A stretch of DNA of 64,000 bases from Paraspadella gotoi (taxonomy: Eukaryota; Chaetognatha), in assembly GCA_051294375.1 (NCBI GenBank), contig CM119266.1, forward strand, positions 2,541,551 through 2,605,550, written 5' to 3'. The notes beneath the pieces were generated by a model. The model saw only the letters and a list, made by a program, of their open reading frames with translations, searched no databases and was not told the origin of the DNA. Numbering within the stretch: position 1 is the stretch's first letter; the number at the start of each line of letters is the position of its first letter. The position numbers and the translations under genes were made by a program. Shown one piece after another: positions 47,437 to 61,449 of the stretch.

Positions 47437-47700
47437 AGTAGCCATCCGTCTAGAATTTCTGAGACGCAAAAGCCCTGGTTAACCTCGAGTACAAATGATA
47501 ATTTTGAAAGAGAAGTTTGTTTCTTGTTATCGAGACTCAGCTATGGCTACTCCCCCTTCGGTAGAAGCCATTGCTCTACGATCATTTTTGGGACCATAGC
47601 AGTTTATTATAAAAGTTTACCTTGAGTGGGATTCGAACTCCCTACCATTCCACTCTGCGTCGAAGTTAGTTTATTTAACCACTCGGCCATCTCGTTATTT
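47437..47700 (-). mobile_element. right-arm mirror of the 43701-43950 SINE
   Basis: Inverted copy carrying CTACAGTAGCCATCCGTCTAG at one end and the decayed tRNA head (ACTCGGCCATCTCG) at the other. Confidence 0.65.
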
Positions 47701-48714
47701 AAAAAAAATTTCAAAAACTCAATTATAAATTTTTGCGTTTTCTTCTTTTTAGTCGGATCTGGACCAATAAAAATATATTTCACTTATTGAGACACAATTA
47801 CTCATGTAGTGATGAGGTGGTTTTTAAGATTGTACGGGAATATTTTTGTATTTGTGGGTATGAAAGTGTGTGATTAAACTGGAAATCAAGTTTCGATGGA
47901 ATCGGTTTGAGGACATGAGTTTAAAAGTGGAAAAACAAAAAAACGTGTTTCACTAAGTTGATTATTGCTTTTTATATTGAATAAAGCAAGATGTAAGTAA
48001 TTAATTCAAGATAATTAATAGTTAATTAATCAATAAGTCATATTAATTAATCAAAATTAGATTTAATCAGTCAATCAATCAAACATACTTTTGGATCAAA
48101 ATAATTATATTAATTTGCCTAATTAACTTAATCAATTACTTGAATTTATTACTTACATAAATTCTAACTGATAATATCATTTGGCAGATCCGAAAATAGT
48201 TTGCTCAAACTGTTATGTCAACGTTTATGATCTGTTAAGAGTTCACAAATTGAAAGTCAGAAAACATTTACCAAGAATTATCATCTATTTAGCTTTACTG
48301 CTTAATTATTGGTAGGCAGATCGACATTGTGCTGCTCAAATTGTTTTTTATGCAAATCGAAAACTTAGATTATTCTTTTTTGAAACGATTTCATTCTTTC
48401 ATCTCTCAATTCATTAGCCTTTTATTAAATATTTGTATACAATAAGCAACTAGTTAAAAAACCTTAATAAAAACACCTTAAAATCAAGGTGCGAAAAAGT
48501 GTTCAACGCCGGCAAAGAGGGGCAACTGACTTTTCCTCATTTCAAACATAAAAAAATAAGCCAGATATTCGCTTTCTTCGTATTAATCCGTCGTCGTTGC
48601 GACGTTCCGTCCAATCATTCGGGAAACTTGGACTCGGAGCGAAACTCTGCCTTCGAAGCGTTGAATTTGTTTTCCCAAAAAAATAAAGCGAACCTACAGC
48701 TTTATATATATTTT

Positions 48715-48975
48715 ACTTTGTACCAAATTTTTTGTGAAAATCATTTTGCCGACGTGCTTAGCGCGCCTGGATTTCAATGTTACGAAAAGTTTTCAGTTTC
48801 AAATCTGGCGAGCATCTTTTTACAGATAAGTCTGATGTCCCAAAAGTGCTTTACCAAAGGGGGCAGTAGCAATGTGTACTCGATATCAGACAAAATGCTC
48901 TCTTTTAAAATTCTCATGTTGTACTCGAGTTACAGAGCTTAACGTCTCAGAAATTCATAGACGGATGCGACTGTA
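48715..48975 (+). mobile_element. right-arm mirror of the 42438-42686 SINE
   Basis: Plus-strand copy of the same unit. The head is GCCGACGTGCTTAGCGCGCC, and the end is ATAGACGGATGCGACTGTA. Confidence 0.6.
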
Positions 48976-50265
48976 TCTTAAAAATAAATAATTTTTCGTG
49001 AAAAAAAGTTATTTTGAAAATAACAATAGTTTTATCATGATTCATACACGCTACACTTTTATATTGACGTTTGATTCAACGTTTTGATATTCAAATTGAG
49101 AAAAACTTATTAAAAAAATGTGATCATCATATCAAAAAATTCTCAGAAAATTAAATAACACAACAATAAATACTTATAACAGATTTGTTTTAATGGATAG
49201 TTTTAATGAGTTCCCGATCAACATTTAATATTTTGGTCAGCTGGCGCTCACTTTCACCATGATTTTCAGTTTAATGATAAACTTAAAAGAATAATTGCAC
49301 ATTTGAAAAAGCGGAAAAAAGCAACCAAAAATTTGAAAAAAAGCAAAAAAGCAACCCATATCAAGATGGCAAACGATGACAGTTTGAAAAACAGAAAAAA
49401 AACAAATATAAATTAATAAACATATAATAAATTTCTTGTGGTCTCCACAAAACAACAACAGTTTGTCAATACAACAAACCAAGTTACTACTACCAGTCAA
49501 TTCTTTTTTTTTTTCACTTTCAGCATGAATCTTTCAACAACTAGCCAAACAAATTGTGAAAATAGTACAGCATATATTCAATGATTTATTAGCAAACACC
49601 AACAATCAATTTTGTGCCACGATTTAACTTGTTTTTTAGGATATCTGTAACAAAATTATAAAATTTTCTTTTCAAAATTTTCTTGCTAAGTTTCGTTGTA
49701 TTGTTTTAAAACTAAAAATAATGACGGTTTTTTACTTTTGCTGGTATCTATTTTGGCAATGATCAAAAGCCTATGTTTGTCTCTATTTGCTGAGCTGCTT
49801 TTCTCATGCCAAAAATTTCATTACCTTTACATTTATTGAAGGAGGTAAAGTCACCTTAAATTATAGAAGCAGAAAACTTTTCTGGTAATTAGTTTTTAAG
49901 AGTCATTATCTATAGGCTCTAAAATCATTTGCTAAGAGAGGTTACGCTTTTAAATGTATTTTTTTATGTGTTTAAAAACAAAAACCGGGTGGTAGTTAAA
50001 GGTGATTGTCGCATGATTCACGTACTTTCAACCATAATATAAAACATATGTAAATAGCAGCATTCCTAATGCATTGCAGATCCTGATAAGTATTAGTTTT
50101 TTCTCTTTTGGCGAATATAGATTGAGATTAAATGGTCCATAAAAAAACCGTCGAGGTATTCCTTAAATTACTCTGTTTTTACATAGTATGTGTTATATTA
50201 AAACGCTTTACGATTTTTAAAAAATATGTTAATTTTAATGGATTTGAGCGAACGGCGCTTGTCGA

Positions 50266-53200
50266 CTAACCAAAACATTGAATTTGAGGAAATGCGCGAT
50301 GCTCTTGTACATTTCTGTCAATGTTTCCTCCAAAACAAAAAAACGCTGACGACCCGATGTGCATTTTCTCACCGGCAACGGGCTCTATGTTGCATCAAAA
50401 CCACCCACTCGCCGCAGAATTCAGTCGAAAGCTCGACTCTCTTATCAAGACATTTTTTCTATCAAACACTTTTGACATCGTCCCTGATGGACTTAAAACG
50501 CTTGGTGATTTCCACCGACTACAAGAAATTAGTCGCTGAAATCGGAGTCAGGCCTGTGAAAGGAAAAATGGTCGCCCCGAAAACCGAATTTCTTGAAATT
50601 TCGTTCCACGTCATCGTTATCGAGGTTGAGAAAGAAAAATTTCCCGAAGGAAATCTTCTCCTTCTCTTCCACCGCTGGATTGAATAACTTTTCTCTCAAT
50701 CGAGCGATGGGCAATATCACGCCGCGCTTGTAGCGAAAACCCGGAAGAAGGTCGAACAAAAGATGGGCGGTTGGATTTTGGGTCGTTACTCTATCAAACT
50801 CCAAGATTTGGTAGTTAGTAATAACAAAGAAAAGGTTCCCCAAGTATTTCAACAAAGCGGATTGTGTAACTTCCAGATAAACTCTCCATTTCAAGTGGAA
50901 CCTTGAGAAGTAAATCTTCCCCGTAGAATCGAGAGATAAGAGTTGGTTATTTCTGTTTCTGAAAACTGATTTACAAATAGATAGCTTTTGATTGCAACGC
51001 CATCGGCGCTTAATGTGACGATGGAATGTCGCCCGTGCTTTTATTTGTGTTCCAAGGAAATCGTCTGGTCCATGACAAAGACATCATGAGGCAAATCTTG
51101 AACATCACCATTCGGCAGCGGCTGCCTCTGCTCCCCAGTACGTAAATTCCTTAAAGGAACGCCAAAAATCCTAGGCCAACAGCAAAATGCCTTTGATCGA
51201 CTCACGGTTCGTCCGCTCTGAGAGTTCGGAGCTTTTATTTCCAATGGATACTCCACAGAATTGACGGCTGAAGATAATTGAATAATCTGATTCCTAAAGA
51301 AAAAAAACAAAGAGCAGTCTCTTAATGTGTCATAGTAATTTTTCATAGAACAAGTCTTTTTATGTCATTGGGATTTCCCACACAAAAACACATCGTTTAC
51401 CTGATGTTATAATGTTTCTGAGAAAGCATCAGAAGATAGTCTGAATTTTTCACCCAATATGTTTGCTCAATATCTTTTTCGTCATCCATCGGAAAAACAA
51501 AAAAATAGAAATTTGTCACAAAGTATGAGATGTGTGACAAAGATTGTCATTAATCTCCTCTATTAAAAACTTCATTGTAGTAAATTCAACTTTTCATTGA
51601 GTCCAGACGCAATATGCCAATGCGAGCAGACATTTTTCTGCGAATGAATCCTTAGCTCGTCTTAAAGAACTCAAGGCTCAAGGTTTGCTTCGAGCATATG
51701 GAAAAATCCTCTGAAGGAAATATAGATTCTCCAAGATTCTTATTTTATGAATTGTTTTCAGAGCCATGCCTACACAAAACGAGGCTTTTGTAACGCAATT
51801 CTTACTATTACCCGCTATAATCTGAAAAAAAATTATATTCTGAAAAAACGCCATGCGGATGATCCAGAATAAATTGAAAGAATATTTTCGAAAGCCCACT
51901 AACGCAGATCCACAGAAAATGTATTGCTCAAGTAAACATTTGACCGCACTCAAAATATCTACGCGCTTCATTTCCCATTTTCCAGTCCGAATGAAGATGC
52001 AAGGGCATCTTAGTTGTTTATTGCCAAAAATTTACCACTAATTATTCTAAAAAGTGAGGGCAATCAGTTTTCGATATAATTTGTTTTATTACCATTAAAC
52101 TGATAAAATTAAGCCGCGAATTACCTCAACAACTCCTGGCGGTTCTAGAGAATTTTCGAGCTCTTGATAAAATTATCCACTTCCGAAGATAAAATGACAT
52201 CTCCAAACAATTTTGATAATCTTCAAGCCATTCTAAGCTTCTCTCCGTGTCCACTTGTCTGAATAGTATTCTATTTCTCGCGTAGAGTTTACCTTCCTCT
52301 ACGATTACTTAGTCTTCTTTTGCTCAAGAGATTTCATCATTCCCTCTTTGCTGCCCGGTTGAAAACTTCCTGGTACACTTCTAAATCGTCGTCATAGTTT
52401 TTTTCCTGAAAACATTCCCACACAAACATAACTAATATCATTAGGTAAATTCAGCCAGAAAAAATAATGCTCGACTTGATCAATTTTTCTCGATTTGCTT
52501 CTCGAAACTGTTTCTCTGCTGGACCAAAATCATCGACAAATTCTAAACTTGTTCTTGAGTTAAAGGAGCAATTTGAAGTTTGAGCAAGTCAGCAATCAAC
52601 TTTTTTCAGAAGGCCATTTCACTGGCCGAGTCAAAAATAGGAAAGAGCTCGATCCGAATTTCAGACTGAGAAAAGATTTTTTTCAAAAGAAATCATAAGC
52701 ACGCTGATTGAGATGAACAAAAGTCAAGTCCATCGAAAATCCACAAAATCTTCTCCGCATTTTTCTTCTAGCTTTTTGTAGGTCGTGTATCTTTCAAAGA
52801 AAGGTACTGCGTTAATAAGATTATACCAAACAAGTCCTTCATGAAAAGTCGATCAGCTGCTACACCAAAGGAAAAACCATCAGTAATTCTTTCCAAGTTT
52901 TCTCCATTAGCCATTTCCACACCATATATTTTGACAACATGGATTTTCCCGCAACCTCCATTGCAGTGAATGAGATTTTACTGTTTCTCTCAAAAACTTT
53001 CCATTAATTCCTCGAAATAGTAATAATCACAAATTTTAGACTCCATGTCGTCTTGTTCTTCGTCGCTTTCTAATCATATTCATATTTCTATGTTGTTTTC
53101 GAAATGTTTTGCTTTGAGTATTTCCAACAGGAATTTGATGCTCGTTGACATTCCTCAGCAGCTTCTTACCTGACTCGTCACTAGATTTCTAAACTAGGTA

Positions 53201-54054
53201 TTTCACTAGAATCGTAAATGAATTTTTCACGGCTTCTTGAAGATTCTGAATCATCTAGACATTACTAGCGTTCACATTATATAGGTCTTCTAGAGAGCAA
53301 TAAGCTGTTGCTTTGGTTCCATGAACAATAAAAGATCCTTTTTGTTATGTTTTCATTTCTCCTGGAAGACTTCCGATTTCTCGTATTCTTAATCACTTGC
53401 CTTTTTCTGACGAGCTTCTGGACGGGGGTTGTTTTGAAGCATCATTGGAAATTTCATTCCATTTTTTCGGCGAAACCAGAATTCGTCTTCCAAGTGTACG
53501 TTTGCTTGATCTCTGCATCTTGCTTCCATATCTCTTAAACGTTACAAACTATCTCCTCAAACCGATCTCTGAGATACCCAACCATTAGCTTCAACTCCGC
53601 GTGATCCTGCAACTAGAGACTGAAAATTTCCACACTAGCGAACCACGTGACAAATTTCTAACGAGTTCCATGCTCTTCAGCGTTTCGATGGCGACTTCGT
53701 TTCTCTTTTTGCTGAGTTTTCACTTCCGCGTAATCCGCTTATCGGTGAATCTTTGAGTGCGTGTCTTGAAAAATTTTATGTTTCGGCCATTGTCCAATGA
53801 TCCGGGGATCATTTGCCGTCGAAATGATTTTTCCTTCGTTGATTCGAATAAAAACCTGAATTGCTTGAGGTAAGTTGCGATTTCGATTGCACCATTGTTC
53901 CATAATCGACCCTCGTTCCACTGCTTATTGGTTTGAGAGAAGTTCGACCCCATTAGAACTCTTTGTGACATTTTAAAGCGGCTCACCCTCGAACAAAATC
54001 CGGAAGAGGTTAAGGTGAAGATGACGCCCGAGGCGAAGGGTTACGCTCCGCCAT
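50266..54054 (-). pseudogene. frameshifted mirror copy of the HEPN-NACHT-kelch gene
   Basis: The reverse complement follows 37611-41347 from start codon (54054) to stop (50266) and includes the intron. The frame is broken by dozens of small indels and in-frame stops. The P-loop region near 52960 and the kelch exon (50270-51290) are recognisable only in pieces. Indels, mostly extra bases, outnumber substitutions. The copy may therefore be a true pseudogene, or an intact second copy read with poor consensus quality. Confidence 0.85.
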
Positions 54055-54374
54055 TAGTACCAGAAAATTAGGACAGGAAATAGAGAACTAGCACATAATT
54101 GACAGACAGACCATTCCTAAATATAGTAAAATATTTAACACTGAAAGATATGATTAATCAGTGGATTATTAAATAGTTGTTTTTTTTTAAATACTGACCA
54201 GGAGAAAGAACGCTATTGTATTAAAATTACGTCGAACGGATTTAAAGTGATTTTTTCGAAATTTTTGGTCTTCGCAGAAAAATGTTATTCAAACTCATAT
54301 GGAGCCATCTAAGTCCGTAGTAGTGATGTTTTCTCGATAACAGAGACATAGATAAGAAGACGGTAACAATTATA

Positions 54375-57300
54375 TGTAAACAACCAGAGAATGGATTATC
54401 TAGGGGCTTGCTCCTCTTGCTTCTCCGTTCTTTTCTTCTGTGATGACCATATCAGAGATGGAGCTTTTCCCTCAGGAAACCGACGCAGATGAAACGTAGA
54501 GACGAACGAATCAAACTCTTTCAACTTACCTTCAAGAAACAAACATCAAACTCCTTCTATGGTAAATTTTTTGATATCTGTTTATTGCCTGCCATTTCTC
54601 TTGCATAATCTACATATTTTGTTATGTTAATTATCATCATCCCAAGTTTCTCTATGTGCAATAAAACTCCTCCTATTCTCCCTTAATAAACCACGCCTAC
54701 TTCCTTCGTTGTGGTGACAGACTGGATTAGACTCACCACGCCTCCTAAGAAGAACCACCTACCAAAATTACACTACCCTCCATCAAAAATTACGCTACCC
54801 TACAAAAAGAATTAACGTCATCCTACGTAAACTTCCGATTGACTACTCCAAAAATATTTATATAAAAAAAAATTTAAAAAAAAAGATAAAAAGATTCCAA
54901 CCAACAATTTTCTAAACAGTAAAAACGAACCTCAAAAAACGATTTTATAACAAGAATAAAATCAAGACTGAAAATTTAAAACAAATACCCATTTTGCGAA
55001 TTCAGGAGTGCGTTTAAACAGCCTGAAGGCAAAAAAAAAACAAAAAAAAAAACCCCTCAATCTCTCAAAAAAAGAATAGTCCTCCAGGAAAATTAAATTT
55101 AAAGCTACAAAAAAAAAAAAAAAAAAGAAATTCTTCGAACATGATTAAAGCTCATATGACGGTAATTTAAATATTCCCAGACTTAGTAAAATAGAAGTTT
55201 AAAATTCCACACGGCCGCGCCCCCCTTACATTGGATTCTGTTAAAAAAAAAAAACGACGCCAAACTAACAAAAATCGCCTTCCGGACTTTCCCAACAACC
55301 ATGGTTTTTCTCTGAGCCACGCCGTCACGACCCAGCATTGCTCCCAAACACAAAAAGAAAAACTCGATCTCTCCCTAAATCCTATCCAGAATAAAAAAAC
55401 CAGGCAAAAATCGCGACATTTAAAAAACAATTAAAATTCCTCTCTCACCCTTTTAACAAAATGCTTCCTACACATAAAAACCGTCACTCCGTCGTCGTTC
55501 GTGTTGGATAAACAACAACGAAAGAAACTGCACACGAAGACCGCACCACAGACAAATGCCCAATCCGGGACCAAACAAAAGTCAATTTGAGAGAAATACA
55601 GCTTCTAGAGCTTCATTTCTCACCCACCACCGTACTCTATTTCCCGCGCCAATAAGCAATGAAGTATTGAAATAATTTTTAAGAAATGCATCTCTACTAC
55701 CAAGTACTTTTCAGCCCCCTCTCATACATTTATGGACCGCACATTGGATTAGTAATAACTATTTCAAAATTTAACTTAACTCCATCGAGGCCCGACTTTC
55801 ATTTAAGAAGCACCAAGCACCTCATTATGCATCTTCAAAAAAGAATCACAAACCAAACCTTGGCAACATGGATATCGTACCAATTCAGATCGGTGAAGAC
55901 AAGAGATAACTTCATCCTAACTGATGACAAACATTATTATTGATCAGGTCCTTAGAAAAAAACTTAGTGATTGTACATAAGTTGCCTATGATATGAAAAG
56001 ATGGCATTATTTTTAAAGCTGAAATATATTGATCAGTTATAGTGCCCGTAGAAAAGCAATAAAAGAAAAAAAGAAAAAAAGAAAGGAAAAGAAGAAAAAG
56101 GATAGAGAAAAGAATTAAAGAGGAAAGTACGTTCACAGGTGAATTTATTCTATATATGGCACAACTTTTTTAAACACCTCAAAACCATTTCAATATATCT
56201 GAAGGTTGCGTGTGGACTATAAGCATATATATTTTAAAAAACGAAAAAGTAAAAAAAACGATAGTAATGTAAAAAGACCACAGAGGAAGTTATAGAAATG
56301 AGTAGCTCGCAATTCATACATACCACACACCCTCTCTGAAAAATCGTAAGAACTCCAAAACAGCACCTACCACCTAAGGAAACTTTACCATAGAACAGTA
56401 TTTGCCGAATATTCTCTGGGCCACCTGAACTTAGGAAAAGAAAAAGCCAGCAATTCTCCCTGCTACAAACACTCAACTAAATCAAAACCATAAAGGATCA
56501 GGAAATACAAAAAGATGCCTTACATCCAAAACATTGCAATTGAACAATTAACACAAAAACAGATAAATCCCCAATATTGTTAATATAGCAGAACAAAAGA
56601 TAACGAATACAGAATACATTAAAGAACCTACAAAAGAGCAAAAAAACATATTAAATAAAGACAGTGTCAACACAACATGATGAACCCCCAAATAGCTAAA
56701 AAATAACAATTGGCAACACAATAATCTGTAATGAAACCCACCATAATTTAGCAAGTTAAATGCCAATACAAAACTTGGAAGAACCCCCCAAGCCAAAACA
56801 GATTTACAGTCTACCTGACTTTCTCAATTTGATTAAAACTCTCTCAGGATACCCAGATGAAAATTCTAAATCCTTCACCAAATCAGACCTACACGAGCTG
56901 CCTTGAACATACACAAAAATTTGAGATCAATTCATATTTTGAGCAATCTCAATGAGAACTTACAAAGAAGAAGATCTCGACCAATAAGTCTATCCAATGA
57001 AACACGCAGCATTTATACAATTCAAATAACATAATGGAACCGTCCCACAGCAACTAGCTAAAAGTCCTCTCCCCAGTGTAAAGCTTGAACAAATATATTA
57101 CATCCATAGGACCAACTGAGAAAAACTTACTACTGAAATGTCAAGCTTGAAAAATCTTAGTACAAAACATTAATCTCAAAATTATAAGCAGTCATAATCA
57201 GAAACAAGTTGAGAAAAGAAAAAACACTAAGAAACCAAGCAGATCCTATCAGAATCATCCCAAACTAGGATGGATCTTAAAATATCAAACCAAACCATCA

Positions 57301-58012
57301 ATCCACCCAAAAACCTAAAAATTAACAAAGATACCATATACACAGTGCTAAAACCCTTATTGGCAAAGCCTAGAAGCACTATCTATGCTCTCAAACTCTG
57401 CTAAAGCAAATTAACATATGAATCCATTTACATTACAATGACCACGGGTGTATTGGTAGCAATACCTCCCGTATTGGACATCAACCTTCTCCACAGCCTC
57501 TTTATCCATACACCATACTAAAAGAGGAGAGACTTAATGAGTGAAAACGACAAAACCCGGGGCCAAGTATAGTTTACATAGGATGATGGATGAATAGAGA
57601 CTTGGATAATGACACGCTCACCAAGGTCTCAGATGACACCGAAAGTCCTACGCATATGAAGGAGGGGGTGACAACGCCAGAGAAACTGGATGTATCTAGT
57701 GCTTTTGCTCTCTCTTGGCTCTCCGTCTTCTTCTGATGTGACCAACCGCCCGAGGCTTCCCTCAGGAAACCGACAGGCAGAGAAACGAGAGAGGAACGAG
57801 ATCACTCTTCAACTTACCTCAAAGAAACAAACATCAAACTCCTTCATGTAATATTTTGTTATATTAGTTTATTGCCTCCATTTCTCTGCATATCTAGCAT
57901 ATTTTGGTATGTTAAATTATCATCATCCCAAGTGTCTTATGTCAATAAAACTCCTCCATATTTCTCCCATTAATAAACACCTATGCCCTACTCCTTCGTG
58001 TTAAGACTCTCA
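54375..58012 (+). mobile_element. LTR retrotransposon without recognisable coding genes, inserted in the right arm
   Basis: Direct repeats of about 350 bp (54375-54735 and 57669-58012) share TGTAAACAACCAGAGAA-type starts, CTCAGGAAACCGAC, AATAAAACTCCTCC and a TTAGACTCA-type end. A purine tract GAAGGAGGGGG abuts the second LTR, which gives plus orientation. The right palindrome arm continues on both sides, with ATTATA/ATAACT-like target copies. The 2.9 kb interior is A-rich and lacks gag or pol domains, so this looks like a non-autonomous (LARD-type) element. LTR ends are uncertain by about 15 bp. Confidence 0.75.
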
Positions 58013-58095
58013 ATAACTGAGTAACACATAGAGAAGCTGATTTGTTCATCATTTATGGTTATATGATAAAATTATGATATAGTGACTATTTAAAT

Positions 58096-58552
58096 AACAA
58101 GTACTCTCTCCTTACATCTCACTAAATCTACTTTCTTTCAGGTCCGTTGTTGTATCATTTATCATTTATCATTTATCCCTTCCCTCTCTCCCTTCCATTC
58201 CTCCCTTCCCTTCCTCCCTTCCCTTCCTCCCTTCCCTTCCTCCCTTCCCTTCCTCCCTTTCTTCCTCTCCCTTTCCTCCCTTCCCTTCCCTCCTTCTCCT
58301 CCCTAAATCAATGACGTCACTCACACAAAAATAAACCAGTTGTTTTCTTTTTTTTCTTCTCTTTTTTTTCTTCTCTGTTTCGTCTTTTGTTTTGTTTTAA
58401 GCGAAATCAATCTTTTGTTTTTGTTTGCGCGTTTGTTTTTGTTTGGAGTGAAGTCAATGAGCCGAGACCAGGAAATTGGTTTCGTTAGGAGTCGCGCAAA
58501 ATAGAAAGGCGTTTTTTTTTAATGCTGTGACTTGCTCTCTCTCTTTTTGTCT

Positions 58553-58629
<77 letters not shown>

Positions 58630-59805
58630 CCTCTCCCTCTCCCTCTCTCTCCCTCTCTCTCCCTCGTTATTCCCGAAGATGCTCCCCAGCCAACGTGGCT
58701 TTTAAGAGGGTCACGTAGAAAAGCGTTTTTACGATTCGCGTGAGGAAGGGGGGAGGGGAGTGGAGGGGAGTGGAGTGGAGTGGAGTGGAGGGAGTGGGGG
58801 AGTGACAGGTGGTGACGAAAAGGGTCGGGGACTAGAGGACTAGGGGACTAGGGGACTAGGGGTGTTGCCCGGGGTTGGGGTACAATGTGTCGGGTTTGAG
58901 TTCATGAGCGTCAGTTTTCAAATATGTTTTCTCATCTTAATCAAAGACGGATGTTTATTGTTTATTGTTTATGTTTATTAAAGACCGCCGAGTAATTTCT
59001 CATTAATGTTTAAATAATACTTTGAGATTAATGCCTAAATAGAAATTACAATGATGATAATTGGAGATTAAATAACCAATTTATCCAACTTGAGTTCAAA
59101 TATTTAGCTGAACTAAAACTATGATATGTTATTCAATCAATCAATCAATTTATATAATTTATATCACGTCTCACGTAAACGCACACACGACTCGCACGCA
59201 AAACTCCCTCACACAAACACACAGACAACTCCATTCACGCGTTCACTTCTCACATCTCACGCTCTCTTCTTTTGTCTCTTACTCGTGACGGCGTGACGCG
59301 TCTATTGCTTCGCCAATTTCCGGTCTAAAAAAAATGGGGCGTCAAACTCTTTGTCTTTGTTATCTCGCTCTCTTTCTCTCCCTTTCTTTTTCTCTCTATC
59401 TCTCTTTTTAAATCTATCCGTTCTTTTTTTTTCTTTCTTTCTTTCTTTCTTTTTTTCTTTCTTTCTTTCTTTTATCTTTTTGTCTCTTTCTCATTCTTTA
59501 ACTCTCCCTCTCTCTCTCTCTCTTTTTCCCCCCTCCTCTTTCTCTCTCTCTCTAATTTCTACCATGCCAGTTTCGCCTCACTTTCAAACTCTATAGGAAC
59601 GAGGCTCCATCTCTTACAAGTCCTCTTCCACTCTTTATTTTCCTCTCTCAACTCCTCCTCTTCTCCTCGTTCTCTCCCTCGAAAAGTTGACGAGTTGACG
59701 AATAAAGAAAAGAGGCTCTCTTTCTTCTTTTAACTGTCTTCTCTCTTGTCTCTCGCTCGCTTTCTTTCTCTCTCTCTTTCTCTCTCTCTTCTCTCTCTCT
59801 TCTCT

Positions 59806-59836
<31 letters not shown>

Positions 59837-59841
59837 TCTCT

Positions 59842-59872
<31 letters not shown>

Positions 59873-59968
59873 TCTGAGAAACTTTCATACATAAACATGG
59901 TTTCTTTTAATCAAAACGCGCGAAAGAATTCTCTCTGGGGAAGTCGGACCCTGAATTTCTGTTATGAA

Positions 59969-60012
<44 letters not shown>

Positions 60013-60830
60013 GAGAGAGAGAGAAGAGAGAGAGAGAGGAGAGAGAGAGAAAAGAGAGAGAGAGAATCGGAGTGGCTGAGAAAGCAGTTTTCTTTTGCAT
60101 TTTGTGAAATTTAATAGAGAATGGGCGAGACTGCGAGAGGGATGATGAGAGAGAGCGCGAGACAGGATACTATAGATCCGCGGAGAGGGTAGAGATATCC
60201 TCCCTGTATAGTCTGTCCAATAGTGTCCATAGTGTCCATAGTCAGGGCCAAGACAGCTTAGTTATTAAATGAATGGATAATTTTTATATTGGTTGTCCCA
60301 ATTTCAAAAGAGAGGGAAAGCAGTGATACAAGTATATAAGTGTATTTAAGTATATAAGACGCTAATAAAGGAGACAGTAAGAGAGAGAGGGAGATAAGTC
60401 GATTATCATTTAAATCACTTCACCTTAAATAATAATCAAAATTCCCGCAAGAGAATTTATTCAAATCGAGTGGAAATCAATCTTTGCTTCGAAATCAGTT
60501 CTCGAGTTCGAAGGAGAAAAAGTTTGACCGATGAAAGATTAAAAATAGAAATTCTTTTTTCATCTCATGAATAAGAAAAATCGACGGGGAAGGGATTGAG
60601 GGCTCTATTTTCTAAAAGCCCCTCATTTCTGTTTCTTAATCCCTCCGTTAATGTCTCTTTCGTGTAATCGACCCAGTAATGACATTCCAGTAATGTTGCT
60701 CCAGTAATGTCGATAGGGATTGAAGCTTTATTAATGTCGCTCCAGTCTCTCCGCTATCTTTTTCTCTCCTCCTTTGATTTAAGAATCTCGTTTGGGGATG
60801 AAATAGGATTTTTTATGAACTCATTACTTG
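58096..60830. repeat. repeat-rich distal part of kinesin intron 1
   Basis: It contains (CCCTTCCTT)n at 58190-58290, (CT)n at 58552-58665, GGAGT and GGGACTA tandem units at 58750-58862, (TTTC)n at 59425-59475, CT tracts at 59750-59876 and GA tracts at 59965-60065. The spacers are AT-rich, and no exon is supported. Confidence 0.75.
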
Positions 60831-60834
60831 GATG

Positions 60835-61008
<174 letters not shown>

Positions 61009-61413
61009 AAATGGGGCTCGCGATATAAATATCGTTTTTATGGTGGAACCACGATCGAGTTTCGTCATCGGTCACGTACCATATGTCATCCCAGTTGTTA
61101 CGGTGTCAGCGTCGTTTTTATCGCTTCTAAAATAAATCACTTCGCTTCTCAGGTTAGATTAAGATTTTTTTTAAATAAATCTCTTTGCTAGTCGATATAA
61201 ATATTAATATATTCAATTACAGAGAATGAGATAAACCATCACATTTTTTTTCGTTTTAAAAGATTTCTAAAAACTGACATGAGCTGAAGTAAGAAATCGG
61301 ATTATTACTTAAAATTATAATTTCTCGATGTAAAGATTAATTGTTGAGAGGAAATTAGCACCGAACGTAAAAAGCGACGTTGATGGCGGAAAAGACGCGA
61401 ATGAAAAGGAGAC

Positions 61414-61449
<36 letters not shown>

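Larger units (their letters stand above)
45815..58095. repeat. right arm of the giant palindrome, split by an LTR element
   Basis: This is the reverse complement of 37232-45605. It is continuous to 54374 and resumes at about 58013-58095 after a 3.6 kb LTR-element insertion. Compared with the left arm it has many one- or two-base insertions and deletions, often in homopolymers, plus some substitutions. A (T)n tract at 46008-46049 mirrors the (A)n tract at 45350-45389. Confidence 0.9.
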
